A stretch of 64,000 bases of DNA. Origin: Bacteroidales bacterium UBA5349 (lineage in GTDB: Bacteria > Bacteroidota > Bacteroidia > Bacteroidales > Tenuifilaceae). Within the stretch, counting starts at the first letter, position 1; each line of letters opens with the position of its first letter. The translations under genes and the position numbers were made by a program. Shown here piece by piece: positions 9,706 to 18,395 of the stretch. Under the pieces are notes generated by a model. It did no database searches. It had not been told where the DNA came from and worked only from the letters and a program-made list of their open reading frames with translations. The stretch lies in assembly GCA_002410065.1 (NCBI GenBank), contig DHQB01000020.1, positions 1 through 64,000 on the forward strand, given 5' to 3'.

Positions 9706-11379
9706 TTATTCCACTAGTTTACGATATCTTATCCTTTTTGGCTCCTCGTCGCCAAGTCGTTTACGCCTATTCTCTTCATAATCGGTAAACGATCCCTCAA
9801 AGAAGTAGACCTGTGAGTCGCCCTCGAATGCTAAAATATGTGTTGCAATTCGATCTAGGAACCAACGATCGTGGCTAATAACTACAGCGCAACCGGCAAA
9901 ACTCTCTAGTCCTTCTTCAAGCGCCCTTAGCGTATTCACATCAATATCATTGGTAGGCTCATCGAGTAATATTACGTTCCCTTCCTCCTTTAGTGCAAGG
10001 GCTAAGTGCAACCTGTTCCGTTCACCACCCGAAAGTACACCGCATTTTTTCTCCTGATCGGCACCAGAGAAATTAAAACGTGCAACGTAAGCCCTAGCGT
10101 TAATCTGCCTGCCGCCAAGCATAACAAAATCAAGGCCTCCAGAAATTACCTCAAAAACCGTTTTCTCGGCTTCAATTGCCTTGTGCTGCTGATCGACATA
10201 CGCCAACTTAACTGTTTTACCTACTTCAAAGGTTCCACTGTTGGGCTGCTCAAGTCCCATAATTAGGCGAAAAAGAGTTGTTTTTCCTGCGCCGTTGGGG
10301 CCAATAACACCTACAATACCATTTGGAGGCAGCTTAAAGTTTAGATTATCGTAAAGCAACTTCTCGGAATAACCTTTTGAAACATTTTTTGCTTCAATCA
10401 CTACATCGCCTAGGCGCGGGCCATTTGGAATATAAATCTCTAAGCGTTCCTCTTTCTGTCTAGAATCCTCATTCAGTAGTTTATCATATGCCGAAAGACG
10501 AGCCTTACTTTTTGCCTGACGTGCCTTAGGTGACATACGCACCCATTCTAACTCACGTTCAAGGGTTTTTCTACGCTTGCTTTCCTGCTTTTCCTCATTA
10601 GCTAGCCTATTCGATTTTTGCTCTAACCACGATGAGTAGTTTCCTTTCCAAGGAATACCCTCACCCCTATCGAGTTCCAATATCCAACCCGCAACGTTAT
10701 CAAGGAAATATCGATCGTGCGTAATAGCAATTACGGTTCCTTTATATTGCTGTAGATGCATCTCGAGCCACTGAATACTCTCGGCATCCAGATGGTTTGT
10801 AGGCTCATCGAGCAGCAATACATCAGGTTCTTGAAGCAGGAGGCGACAAAGAGCCACACGACGGCGCTCACCGCCCGAAAGTACCTTAACAGGCATTTGT
10901 GGTTCGGGGCAACGCAGAGCATCCATAGCGCGCTCGAGCTTTGAATCGAGGTTCCAACCATCTGCATTATCAATCTTCTCGGTAAGTTCGCCCTGAAGTT
11001 CAACAAGTTTCATCATCTCGTCATCGCTCATGGGCTCAGAAAACTTGGCATTTACCTCATCGTATTGACGCATAAGCAGTACCACATCCATAACTCCCTC
11101 TTCAACAATCTCCCTAACCGTTTTGGTATTATCCAATTGGGGTTCCTGTTCCAAATGGCCAACAGAAAAACCTGGCGAAAAAACCACCTCTCCTTGGAAT
11201 GACTTCTCGATTCCGGCAATTATTTTGAGCAGAGTTGACTTCCCCGAGCCGTTAAGGCCAATGATGCCAATTTTTGCACCGTAAAAAAATGATAGATAAA
11301 TATTGTTTAGAACTTTCTTATGTGGAGGAAATGTTTTGCTCACTCCCACCATGGAAAAAATTATCTTCTCGTCGGCCAT
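9706..11379 (-). CDS. ettA: ABC-F translation factor, energy-dependent translational throttle protein EttA
   Basis: 557 residues, soluble, with two ATP-binding cassettes and no membrane segment. Domain 1 has Walker A GLNGSGKST near residue 41, signature LSGGERRRVALC and Walker B LLLDEPTNHLDAES. Domain 2 has GPNGAGKTT, LSGGERNRLHLA and LLDEPTNDID. The linker (about 250-310) is rich in Lys/Arg (RRKTLERELEWVRMSPKAR), as in EttA. EttA binds the ribosomal E site and gates entry into elongation according to the ATP/ADP ratio. Length and linker fit EttA rather than Uup or antibiotic-resistance ABC-Fs. A -7 element in the upstream terminator loop may drive it. Confidence 0.92.
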   Translation of the reverse strand: MADEKIIFSMVGVSKTFPPHKKVLNNIYLSFFYGAKIGIIGLNGSGKSTLLKIIAGIEKSFQGEVVFSPGFSVGHLEQEPQLDNTKTVREIVEEGVMDVVLLMRQYDEVNAKFSEPMSDDEMMKLVELQGELTEKIDNADGWNLDSKLERAMDALRCPEPQMPVKVLSGGERRRVALCRLLLQEPDVLLLDEPTNHLDAESIQWLEMHLQQYKGTVIAITHDRYFLDNVAGWILELDRGEGIPWKGNYSSWLEQKSNRLANEEKQESKRRKTLERELEWVRMSPKARQAKSKARLSAYDKLLNEDSRQKEERLEIYIPNGPRLGDVVIEAKNVSKGYSEKLLYDNLNFKLPPNGIVGVIGPNGAGKTTLFRLIMGLEQPNSGTFEVGKTVKLAYVDQQHKAIEAEKTVFEVISGGLDFVMLGGRQINARAYVARFNFSGADQEKKCGVLSGGERNRLHLALALKEEGNVILLDEPTNDIDVNTLRALEEGLESFAGCAVVISHDRWFLDRIATHILAFEGDSQVYFFEGSFTDYEENRRKRLGDEEPKRIRYRKLVE

Positions 11380-11398
11380 TGTTTTACATTAATTGTTA

Positions 11399-11449
11399 TA
11401 AAAAAATCATCGTTAACACCTTACAAAGGTAAGCCATTAACGATGATTG
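11399..11449 (-). terminator. Nested perfect inverted repeat: terminator of the 12.3-kb gene containing a candidate ettA promoter element
   Basis: Outer arms AATCATCGTTAA (11405-11416) and TTAACGATGATT (11437-11448) are a perfect 12-bp inverted repeat. Inside, CTTAC and GTAAG pair around AAAG. Read on the minus strand, the hairpin is followed by a T run, as in an intrinsic terminator. The minus-strand sequence TACCTTTG (11431-11424) in the inner stem-loop matches the -7 consensus and could start ettA. Confidence 0.7.
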
Positions 11450-11465
11450 AAAAATGAATGGTTAA

Positions 11466-12308
11466 CTATTTAATCTTCTTAAAGTCTTTGGCCAAGAACC
11501 CATCGCCCTTCTTTTTACCAATCATATGGTAGTCAAAGTAGTAAAATTGGTCGTCGCCGGCTCCAATCAGAATTTTATAGCAGCGAGCTTGTAGGCGAGT
11601 ACCCTCTGGGCCAACCTTATGCAAATAAATTACATTCTCATTCTTCTCTGCAATTGCCTTCTCAATGTCATCAGGAGTAACAATACGAACAGTATGAGGG
11701 TATAATTTACGAATGGCAGCTAAGCCCCTTATTCCTTTGTCTATATCTTTCTCTAATAACCAAAGTTCTTTCCCTTTAGTTTCTTTACGATTCTTGTTAT
11801 AATGATTGAAAATATTTGAAGAGATTAACTCTGGACTCTTATCAAGAAGCCTAATATGGTTTTGAGCAAAGCGGATTAAACTCTCTAACTTATAGGTATA
11901 ACTATCCTCGTGCACACTCGAGTAGCCAAGTGGTACTGAGCATATATCGGGCATATCGGTGTGCTTTTGAACTCCAGAACCAAGCACAACGCATAAAAAG
12001 TGATAGGTAGCCTCTAACTTATCTCCACTAAATTTTACCTGAAGCTTAACCAAAAACGATTTTGATATATCGTTCCTTACCTTTTCAAATTCTTGGGCGG
12101 TAATAAATTCGTATGGAGTAATATCCCATGAACTCTCAACCGCTTTCTTAATCTTAAAGTTATACTCTGCCATCGGATTATCCTCAAGCACTACATAGGT
12201 TGTTGTTTTCAGAAACGTTTTTATATCCGCTGGGCGCGCAACGTATCTATCAGCAAAAGTTGTAATGGTAAGTGCAACAAGTGCTAACGTTATCATTAAT
12301 CTTCTCAT
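11466..12308 (-). CDS. Exported protein of unknown function
   Basis: 280 residues from ATG at 12308, which begins a clear signal peptide (MRRLMITLALVALTITTFA). An upstream in-frame ATG at 12338 would add ten polar residues and is less likely. The mature protein is mixed alpha/beta, with no membrane helix and only two cysteines in DICSVPLG and QARCYKIL. Segments such as TPYEFITAQEFEKVRNDI near residue 65 and DDQFYYFDYHMIGKKKGDGF near the C-terminus are not motifs I can assign. It is a single gene with its own terminator, probably periplasmic. I do not recognise the family. Confidence 0.55.
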   Translation of the reverse strand: MRRLMITLALVALTITTFADRYVARPADIKTFLKTTTYVVLEDNPMAEYNFKIKKAVESSWDITPYEFITAQEFEKVRNDISKSFLVKLQVKFSGDKLEATYHFLCVVLGSGVQKHTDMPDICSVPLGYSSVHEDSYTYKLESLIRFAQNHIRLLDKSPELISSNIFNHYNKNRKETKGKELWLLEKDIDKGIRGLAAIRKLYPHTVRIVTPDDIEKAIAEKNENVIYLHKVGPEGTRLQARCYKILIGAGDDQFYYFDYHMIGKKKGDGFLAKDFKKIK

Positions 12309-12519
12309 AGTATATTCGTTATTAAGTTTAAAAATCAACTACAAATTTACATCTTTAGTATAATCATATTACTACAATGATAAAAATTCTTTCTGAAAAT
12401 GAAAAGTGATTAAGGATGCTTTTGCGATTATCCACTGTTAAAATGTAAATGCTAAAGCAATGTAGGTTTTTTGTATATTGCAAACTATTTAACGCATTAA
12501 AAAATTATTCCTTTTTGAT

Positions 12520-14343
12520 ATGAAATTAGTTGATCCAGAAGACTTTAAAAAGGCAGCAGGACTTAATACTGTGGGAGGAGAGGGCATTGCAAAGATGCTT
12601 ATGTACCTTTTAAAGATTAATAAGTTGAATAAGGAGTATGAAAAGATTAATACCCTAGATGGAATTGACTTTCTAAATGCTCTACTCGAAAATCTTGAGA
12701 TTAATTACGATATTAATGAAGAAGAACTAAAACGAATTCCAAAGGAGGGCCCATTTATTGTTGTATCAAACCATCCATATGGTGGTATTGACGGCCTTAT
12801 CCTTCTGAAAATTATATCGGAAATTAGACCCGACTTTAAAGTGATGGCCAACTTTCTGCTACGCAGAGTTGAACCTGCTAAAGAATACTTCATTCCAGTT
12901 GACCCTTTTGAGGGAAAAACTCAAACCTCAAGTAGCTTAGCAGGAATAAAAATTGCACTAGCCCACCTAAGAGAGGGAAAACCTTTGGGAATCTTCCCTG
13001 CTGGAGAGGTTTCGACTTACTACAATACCGAGTCGCCTGGTGTTGCAGATAAGCAATGGAGCGATTCCATAATAAAGGTCATTAAAAAGGCCGGGGTTCC
13101 AATAATACCTGTTTACTTTAAAGGCACAAACAGCAGGCTTTTTCATATACTTGGGTTAATACACCCCATGCTGCGCACAGCAAAACTCCCTTCAGAGTTG
13201 TTTAATAAAAAAAACAAGGTCGTTAAGCTAAGGATGGGATTGCCCATTTCGGTTGCTGAGCAGGATGAATTTTCTGACATTTCGCGGTTTGGTCGTTTTC
13301 TAAGGCTCAAAACCTATGCCCTTGGATCGTCAATTGAAGTGCGCAAGTTTTTTAATTACAGACATAAAGCCGAGGATAAACCTATGGATATAATCGATCC
13401 GGTTGACCCAAAACTAATCCAAAGCGAAGTTGAATCGGCAATTAACGAATACCTTCTTTTTAGGAGTAAAAACTATTGCGTAATATGCGCACCATCGGTT
13501 GAGATTCCCAATGTAATGACTGAGATTGGTCGACTTCGTGAGATTACATTCCGTGAGGTTGGCGAAGGAACAAACCGAAAGATAGATATTGACGAATTTG
13601 ACCTCTACTACAATCAATTGTTTATATGGGATGAGGAGTTAAATGCCATTGCTGGGGCATACAGGGTTGGAAAAGGGAAAGAAATTATTGAACGATACGG
13701 GAAAAAAGGTTTTTACATCCAAAGCCTTTTTAAAATTGACAGTGGTTTCAATCCCATTCTTGAGCAAAGTATTGAGCTGGGTCGATCATTTATTACAAAA
13801 GACTATCAACGAAAACCGCTTCCTCTCTTCTTGCTTTGGAAGGGTATTCTATACTTTTTAATAAAGAATCCCGAATATCGTTACCTTATTGGTCCTGTGA
13901 GTATCTCAAGCCGATTCTCAAATTTTTCAAAAGGACTAATCATCAATTTTATGAAAACCAACTATTACGATAATGAGTTTGCAAGGTTCATCACCCCACG
14001 CAACACCTTTAAAGTAAATGTTAGTTTGGACGACACCGATGTAATTTTTGAGAAGAGTAATGATTTTAAAAAACTGGACAAGTTTATTCAGGGTAATGAA
14101 TTAGACGACTTTAGAATACCCGTTTTGCTAAAAAAATACATAAAACTTAACGGCAAAATTATTGGCTTTAATGTGGACCCAAAATTCAATAATGCCCTCG
14201 ACGGATTACTTATTCTCGATCTGTTTGAGGTTCCTATTGATACAATAACTTCCTTATCTAAGGAGATTAATGACAAATCGCTTCTCGACAGGTTCAATCT
14301 TTCCGACTTCACCTTTGAAAGCGAGAGCAAAGATCGTGTTTAA
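12520..14343 (+). CDS. olsF: Bifunctional aminolipid synthase: PlsC-like plus OlsB-like acyltransferase (OlsF type)
   Basis: 607 residues with two acyltransferase halves. The N-terminal half (about 1-300) is a PlsC-like O-acyltransferase: SNHPYGGIDG with His85 and Asp91, and FPAGEVSTYY near residue 165. The C-terminal half (about 320-607) resembles the GNAT-like N-acyltransferase of ornithine-lipid synthesis (OlsB/hemolysin-like): GRLREITFREVGEG, FIWDEELNAIAGAYRVG and FYIQSLFKI. Fused OlsF enzymes N-acylate then O-acylate ornithine. In Bacteroidota related enzymes make glycine or ornithine lipids, so the head group is uncertain. It is a stand-alone gene with a 14-bp-stem terminator. Confidence 0.78.
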   Translation: MKLVDPEDFKKAAGLNTVGGEGIAKMLMYLLKINKLNKEYEKINTLDGIDFLNALLENLEINYDINEEELKRIPKEGPFIVVSNHPYGGIDGLILLKIISEIRPDFKVMANFLLRRVEPAKEYFIPVDPFEGKTQTSSSLAGIKIALAHLREGKPLGIFPAGEVSTYYNTESPGVADKQWSDSIIKVIKKAGVPIIPVYFKGTNSRLFHILGLIHPMLRTAKLPSELFNKKNKVVKLRMGLPISVAEQDEFSDISRFGRFLRLKTYALGSSIEVRKFFNYRHKAEDKPMDIIDPVDPKLIQSEVESAINEYLLFRSKNYCVICAPSVEIPNVMTEIGRLREITFREVGEGTNRKIDIDEFDLYYNQLFIWDEELNAIAGAYRVGKGKEIIERYGKKGFYIQSLFKIDSGFNPILEQSIELGRSFITKDYQRKPLPLFLLWKGILYFLIKNPEYRYLIGPVSISSRFSNFSKGLIINFMKTNYYDNEFARFITPRNTFKVNVSLDDTDVIFEKSNDFKKLDKFIQGNELDDFRIPVLLKKYIKLNGKIIGFNVDPKFNNALDGLLILDLFEVPIDTITSLSKEINDKSLLDRFNLSDFTFESESKDRV

Positions 14344-14365
14344 GGTTTGCTTAAACATTTTACAC

Positions 14366-14402
14366 AAAACGTTGTTAATACATTATTAACAGCGTTTTTT
14401 TA
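14366..14402 (+). terminator. Intrinsic terminator after the aminolipid synthase gene
   Basis: A 14-bp stem (AAAACGTTGTTAAT with ATTAACAGCGTTTT, one wobble pair) around a 5-nt loop, followed by a T run. Confidence 0.8.
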
Positions 14403-14435
14403 TATAACAAGCAAAAACCTAACTAAAACTAAACA

Positions 14436-15113
14436 ATGAGAACAAAATTTTTAATCATATCCCTTGTTGGACTAACAACATTGCTGGCAAGTTGTATGCA
14501 GAACCCTCAGGGAGAAAAGGCCAAAACAGGCGAAGCAACTAAAGTTGAAGTATTTAGCACCGAATACAAACAAGATGTGGATTTCAATAATAGTAGCATA
14601 GAGTGGCTTGGAACAAAACCTACAGGTACACATAACGGAACTATTAGCCTTAAACAGGGAGCCGTTTACATTAAAGATGGTAAGCTACTTGGAGGTAAAT
14701 TTGTAATTGACATGAACTCTATTAACGTTCTGGACATTGAAGACCCAGAAATGAATCAGAATCTTTTAAACCATTTAAAGTCGGTAGATTTTTTTATGGT
14801 TGACTCATTCCCAACTGCTTCATTCGAATTTTCAAACATAATCCCTTTTGATAGCAATAACGAAACTGCCTACGAGGTTAAGCCAACCCATGAAATTGAG
14901 GGGAATCTTACCCTTAGAGGAACTACTAAAAAGATTAGTTTCCCTGCATATATTGAAATAACCGATAAAGGATTGAAAGCCTCTACTCCACAATTTTTAA
15001 TTAACAGAACCAACTGGAATGTAAACTACGGGTCCAAATCGATATTCAGTAACCTAAAGGATAATTTTGTGCACGATGAAATAGGAATAACCATTAAGTT
15101 ATCAACTTACTAG
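14436..15113 (+). CDS. YceI-family lipoprotein
   Basis: 225 residues. A lipoprotein signal ends in LLASC with Cys20 as the lipidation site. The mature region is a YceI-like lipocalin-type barrel that binds polyisoprenoid or other amphiphiles. Support: SSIEWLGTKPTGTHNGTI near residue 49, GGKFVIDMNSI, LKSVDFFMVDSFPTASFEF (a family hallmark, near 117-135), and GNLTLRGTTKKISFPAYI. It is probably anchored in the periplasm or outer membrane. Terminators on both sides suggest it is transcribed alone. The physiological ligand is unknown. Confidence 0.85.
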   Translation: MRTKFLIISLVGLTTLLASCMQNPQGEKAKTGEATKVEVFSTEYKQDVDFNNSSIEWLGTKPTGTHNGTISLKQGAVYIKDGKLLGGKFVIDMNSINVLDIEDPEMNQNLLNHLKSVDFFMVDSFPTASFEFSNIIPFDSNNETAYEVKPTHEIEGNLTLRGTTKKISFPAYIEITDKGLKASTPQFLINRTNWNVNYGSKSIFSNLKDNFVHDEIGITIKLSTY

Positions 15114-15133
15114 AGTTAAAAAGCAAGAAAGAT

Positions 15134-15163
15134 AAACCCAGGCATTATGTCTGGGTTTTTTAT
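15134..15163 (+). terminator. Intrinsic terminator after the YceI lipoprotein gene
   Basis: An 8-bp stem AAACCCAG/CTGGGTTT with a 9-nt loop, followed by T6. Confidence 0.85.
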
Positions 15164-15235
15164 TTATCATTGGTTAAACCTTTTCACTGCAAACTTAATC
15201 ATATCAAAAAAATGCAGTAAAAAATAACATACACC

Positions 15236-16456
15236 ATGAAACAACTCCTAATCATCATTGCCTCAACACTTCTTTTCCAAAGTTGTGCAAGCAGCCAACC
15301 AACAGACCAAGAACTCCTCGATAAAGCAAAAAAACTGCACTCTGAGTTTATTACCATCGACTCGCATACCGATACTCCCCTTATGCTTATGCAGGATAAG
15401 TTTAATGTTTTGAGCGTTAAGAACAATCGCAGGGCAAAGGTAACCCTTGAATACATGAAAGAGGGAGGCCTAGATGCCGTATTTTTTGCCGTTTTTATTG
15501 GACAGGATGATCGTACACCTGAGAAGTACGAAGAGGTTCATCAAACAGCTTTGGCCATTTTTGATTCAGTTCATGCTGCAATTGGACGTTATCCGGAATA
15601 TGCTGCTATAGCAACAAACTCCGATGATGCCAAAAGGCTAAAGGGCGAAGGTAAGCGAGCCATTTACCTAGGGGTTGAAAATGGTTATCCTATTGGCAAA
15701 GATCTTTCGAAAATAGATGCATACTTCAACCTAGGAGCACGCTACCTAACCCTTTGTCATACATCGAACAACGATATTTGCGATTCGTCAACCGATCCCA
15801 AGGGCGCTGAGCATGGTGGTTTAAGCGATTTTGGAGAAGAGGTAGTTAAAAGATTAAACCATTTGGGTATGATGATAGATGTGAGCCACATCTCTGACAG
15901 TGCCTTCTTTCAAACGCTAATGGTTACAAATACTCCAATTATTGCATCGCATAGCAATGCAAGGGCTGTATGCGACAACCCACGTAACCTATCCGACGAG
16001 ATGCTATTGGCACTCAAACAAAATGGAGGGGTTATTCAGATGTGCTTACTAAGTAACTACATTAAACCAGATGAGCCATATCCAGCACGCGATAGTGCCA
16101 GAAATGCACTTGGAGAAAAGTATGGCAGTTTTAGAGGACTAGATCCCGAAATACGCAAAAAAGCAATTGAGGAATGGTATGCAATTGATGAAAACTTTCC
16201 ACAAAAGTTGGCAACCGTATCTAACTTAGTTGACCATATTGACCATGTAGTAAAACTTATTGGAATTGACCATGTGGGCATTGGTAGTGACTTTGATGGT
16301 GGAGGTGGGCTGGCCGACTGCTATAACGTTAGCCAAATGCACAACATAACCCTTGAATTGCTTCGTAGAGGCTACTCCAACTCAGATATTAAAAAGATTT
16401 GGGGCGAAAACCTATTGAGAGTTTTTAAACAAGTAGAAGGTTTTGCACGAACCTAA
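15236..16456 (+). CDS. Lipoprotein membrane dipeptidase (peptidase M19)
   Basis: 406 residues. The signal ends at the lipobox LLFQSC (Cys17), so the enzyme is probably lipid-anchored. M19 renal-dipeptidase-type zinc peptidases cleave dipeptides, including D-residue-containing ones. Metal-site motifs in order: DSHTDTP near residue 42, GVENGYPI near 143, DVSHISDSAF near 220, ASHSNARAV near 239 and GIGSDFDGGGG near 345. It starts 122 bp after the YceI gene, separated from it by a terminator. Peptide turnover or cell-wall peptide scavenging is inferred; the substrate is not known. Confidence 0.88.
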   Translation: MKQLLIIIASTLLFQSCASSQPTDQELLDKAKKLHSEFITIDSHTDTPLMLMQDKFNVLSVKNNRRAKVTLEYMKEGGLDAVFFAVFIGQDDRTPEKYEEVHQTALAIFDSVHAAIGRYPEYAAIATNSDDAKRLKGEGKRAIYLGVENGYPIGKDLSKIDAYFNLGARYLTLCHTSNNDICDSSTDPKGAEHGGLSDFGEEVVKRLNHLGMMIDVSHISDSAFFQTLMVTNTPIIASHSNARAVCDNPRNLSDEMLLALKQNGGVIQMCLLSNYIKPDEPYPARDSARNALGEKYGSFRGLDPEIRKKAIEEWYAIDENFPQKLATVSNLVDHIDHVVKLIGIDHVGIGSDFDGGGGLADCYNVSQMHNITLELLRRGYSNSDIKKIWGENLLRVFKQVEGFART

Positions 16457-16504
16457 TAAAAAGTCATTTATTCAATTTGTCTCCCATTGCTATATAAATT
16501 GGAA

Positions 16505-16549
16505 TACCTTTGTACAGACTATAACACATCTGTTTTTAGTCTGTACAAA
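16505..16549 (+). promoter_or_regulatory. engB promoter overlapping a perfect 12-bp inverted repeat
   Basis: A TACCTTTG -7 element lies at 16505-16512. Its TTTG half is the start of the arm TTTGTACAGACT (16509-16520), matched exactly by AGTCTGTACAAA (16538-16549) across a 17-bp spacer. Neither strand carries a T run after the repeat, so it is not an ordinary terminator. An operator, or a structured leader, is possible. Confidence 0.6.
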
Positions 16550-16560
16550 ACAATACTAAT

Positions 16561-17166
16561 ATGGTAATCCGTTCCGCAGCATTTATTAAAAGTAGCCCTA
16601 AGGTTGAAGATTGCCCTTCCGATAGTTTGCCCGAATATGCTTTTATTGGCCGATCGAATGTGGGTAAATCATCGCTTATTAATATGATAACAGGGTTAAA
16701 AACCCTTGCAAAGACTTCGGGAAAGCCCGGCAAAACACAGCTCATAAACCATTTCATTATTAATGACAAATGGTATTTGGTGGATTTACCAGGATATGGC
16801 TATGCAAAAGTGGCAAAATCGCAGCGAGAAGTTTTTTCGGATATGAACACTAAATATATCCTTGGCAGAGAGAACCTTCAATGCCTATTCCTACTCATCG
16901 ACTCTAGATTAGAACCCCAAAAAATAGACGAAACTTTTATTAACTGGCTTGGCGCACACCAAGTTCCCTTTGCATTGGTGTTCACAAAATCCGATAAGCT
17001 TAGTCCAAACAACCTGATCAGTTCAATTGCCCGCTACAAAAAACATTTATATGAGTTCTGGGAAGAACTTCCGCCCATGTTTATATGCTCAGCGGTTACC
17101 CGTATAGGGCGCGACGAAGTTTTATCATACATCAACGATATTAATATTAAGCTAGCTAATCAATAG
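16561..17166 (+). CDS. engB: Ribosome biogenesis GTPase EngB (YihA/YsxC)
   Basis: 201 residues. An essential TRAFAC-class GTPase for 50S assembly. G1 is GRSNVGKSS at about residues 31-39, with a G2 Thr-containing KTSGKPGKTQ. G3 is DLPGYG near 77, G4 is TKSD near 143 and the G5-like CSAVT lies near 177. Length and the compact single-domain architecture match YsxC/EngB. Expression may be governed by the inverted repeat at its promoter. Confidence 0.93.
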   Translation: MVIRSAAFIKSSPKVEDCPSDSLPEYAFIGRSNVGKSSLINMITGLKTLAKTSGKPGKTQLINHFIINDKWYLVDLPGYGYAKVAKSQREVFSDMNTKYILGRENLQCLFLLIDSRLEPQKIDETFINWLGAHQVPFALVFTKSDKLSPNNLISSIARYKKHLYEFWEELPPMFICSAVTRIGRDEVLSYINDINIKLANQ

Positions 17167-17262
17167 GTTTAAATTATACGTATAAGAAGAGCACAACATA
17201 TAATACTTATAAAACATGCTATTAAACGCAAGTAAATATTTCAATCACTCGTGAAATTGGAT

Positions 17263-17270
17263 TAAATTTG
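17263..17270 (+). promoter_or_regulatory. -7 promoter element of prs
   Basis: TAAATTTG, 20 bp upstream of the prs ATG, matches TAnnTTTG. The -33 element is not obvious. Confidence 0.5.
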
Positions 17271-17290
17271 CGGGCAAAACTCCCCTAACC

Positions 17291-18235
17291 ATGCAAAAAC
17301 AGCATTGCATTAAATTCTTTACAGGTAGGAACTCAAACTATTTAGCAAAAGAAATTGTTCGCCACTACGGAACTACCCTCGGAAAATCATCGGTAACCGA
17401 ATTTAGCGATGGCGAATTTCAACCCTGTTTCGAAGAATCGGTTCGGGGTTCAACCGTATTTATCATCCAATCTACCTTCCCGCCAACCGATAACCTTTTT
17501 GAACTTCTGCTAATGATTGATGCTGCTCACAGAGCATCGGCATATAAAGTGGTAGCGGTTATGCCCTATTTTGGCTGGGCCAGACAAGATCGTAAGGATA
17601 GACCAAGAGTTTCGATTGGTGCAAAAATGGTTGCCAACCTGCTAAGCGCTGCTGGGGTTGACAGAATTATGACCATGGATCTCCATGCCGACCAGATTCA
17701 AGGTTTCTTTGATGTTCCCGTTGACCACATTTATGCATCGTCAATTTTTGTACCCTACATTAAAAGCCTTAATCTGGATAATGTTGCTATTGCTGCACCC
17801 GACATGGGTGGGGCAAAAAGGGCAAATGCCTATTCGCGCTTTCTTAATTCACCGATGATAATCTGTCACAAAACTCGCGAAAAGGCCAATCAAGTTGGTA
17901 ATCTTACAGCGATTGGTGATGTCGAGAATAAAAATGTGATTATCCTTGATGATATGGTTGATACAGCAGGTACGCTTACCGCTGCTGCAAATATGATGAT
18001 GGATAAAGGGGCAAAAAGCGTAAGGGCAATTACTACCCACCCAGTACTATCGGGACCTGCATACGACCGTATTGCCGCTTCGTCAATTACTGAATTGGTT
18101 GTATCTGACACAATTCCATTAAAAGAAGGAATGGACACAAGCAAAATTAAGGTTCTGTCCGTTGCCGAACTATTTGCCGATGTTATTGACAAGGTATACA
18201 ACTATGAATCGATAAGCGAAAAGTTTATTATTTAG
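17291..18235 (+). CDS. prs: Ribose-phosphate pyrophosphokinase (PRPP synthetase)
   Basis: 314 residues. Makes PRPP from ribose 5-phosphate and ATP for nucleotide, histidine and NAD synthesis. Motifs: FTGRNSNYLAKEI at the N-terminus, FSDGEFQPCFEESVRG near 38, the flexible-loop-like YFGWARQDRKDRPRVSIGAK near 97-116, TMDLHADQIQGFFDVPVDH near 130-148, and the PRPP-binding loop ILDDMVDTAGT near 218. The length is normal for class I enzymes. It has its own promoter and is followed by the rplY promoter. Confidence 0.94.
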   Translation: MQKQHCIKFFTGRNSNYLAKEIVRHYGTTLGKSSVTEFSDGEFQPCFEESVRGSTVFIIQSTFPPTDNLFELLLMIDAAHRASAYKVVAVMPYFGWARQDRKDRPRVSIGAKMVANLLSAAGVDRIMTMDLHADQIQGFFDVPVDHIYASSIFVPYIKSLNLDNVAIAAPDMGGAKRANAYSRFLNSPMIICHKTREKANQVGNLTAIGDVENKNVIILDDMVDTAGTLTAAANMMMDKGAKSVRAITTHPVLSGPAYDRIAASSITELVVSDTIPLKEGMDTSKIKVLSVAELFADVIDKVYNYESISEKFII

Positions 18236-18254
18236 AACCTTAGAATTATTTTAT

Positions 18255-18286
18255 TTTGGCAGAATCGGAAAGTGTAATTATATTTG
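18255..18286 (+). promoter_or_regulatory. Strong Bacteroidota promoter of rplY
   Basis: TTTG at 18255-18258 and TATATTTG at 18279-18286 are separated by 20 bp, an almost ideal match to the -33/-7 pattern of the phylum. A leader of about 100 nt follows before rplY. Confidence 0.75.
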
Positions 18287-18294
18287 CACCCCAA

Positions 18295-18395
18295 AATTCC
18301 CCTCAGCAATAACTAAATGGCGCGATGGGGGACTGACAAAAAGAGGGGCAGTCCTGAGTAACGTCTATTACAAACAATTAATAACAACTATTTTA
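18295..18395 (+). ncRNA. Structured 5' leader of rplY (candidate ribosomal-protein leader)
   Basis: In the ~100-nt leader, GGACTG (18330-18335) pairs with CAGTCC (18349-18354). CCCCTC (18299-18304) pairs with GAGGGG (18343-18348), which lies in the loop of the first hairpin. Another G run at 18327-18331 can compete for the same CCCC. The elements can therefore form mutually exclusive or pseudoknotted structures. Autoregulation by L25 is inferred by analogy with other ribosomal leaders; I cannot confirm a known Rfam family. Confidence 0.45.
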
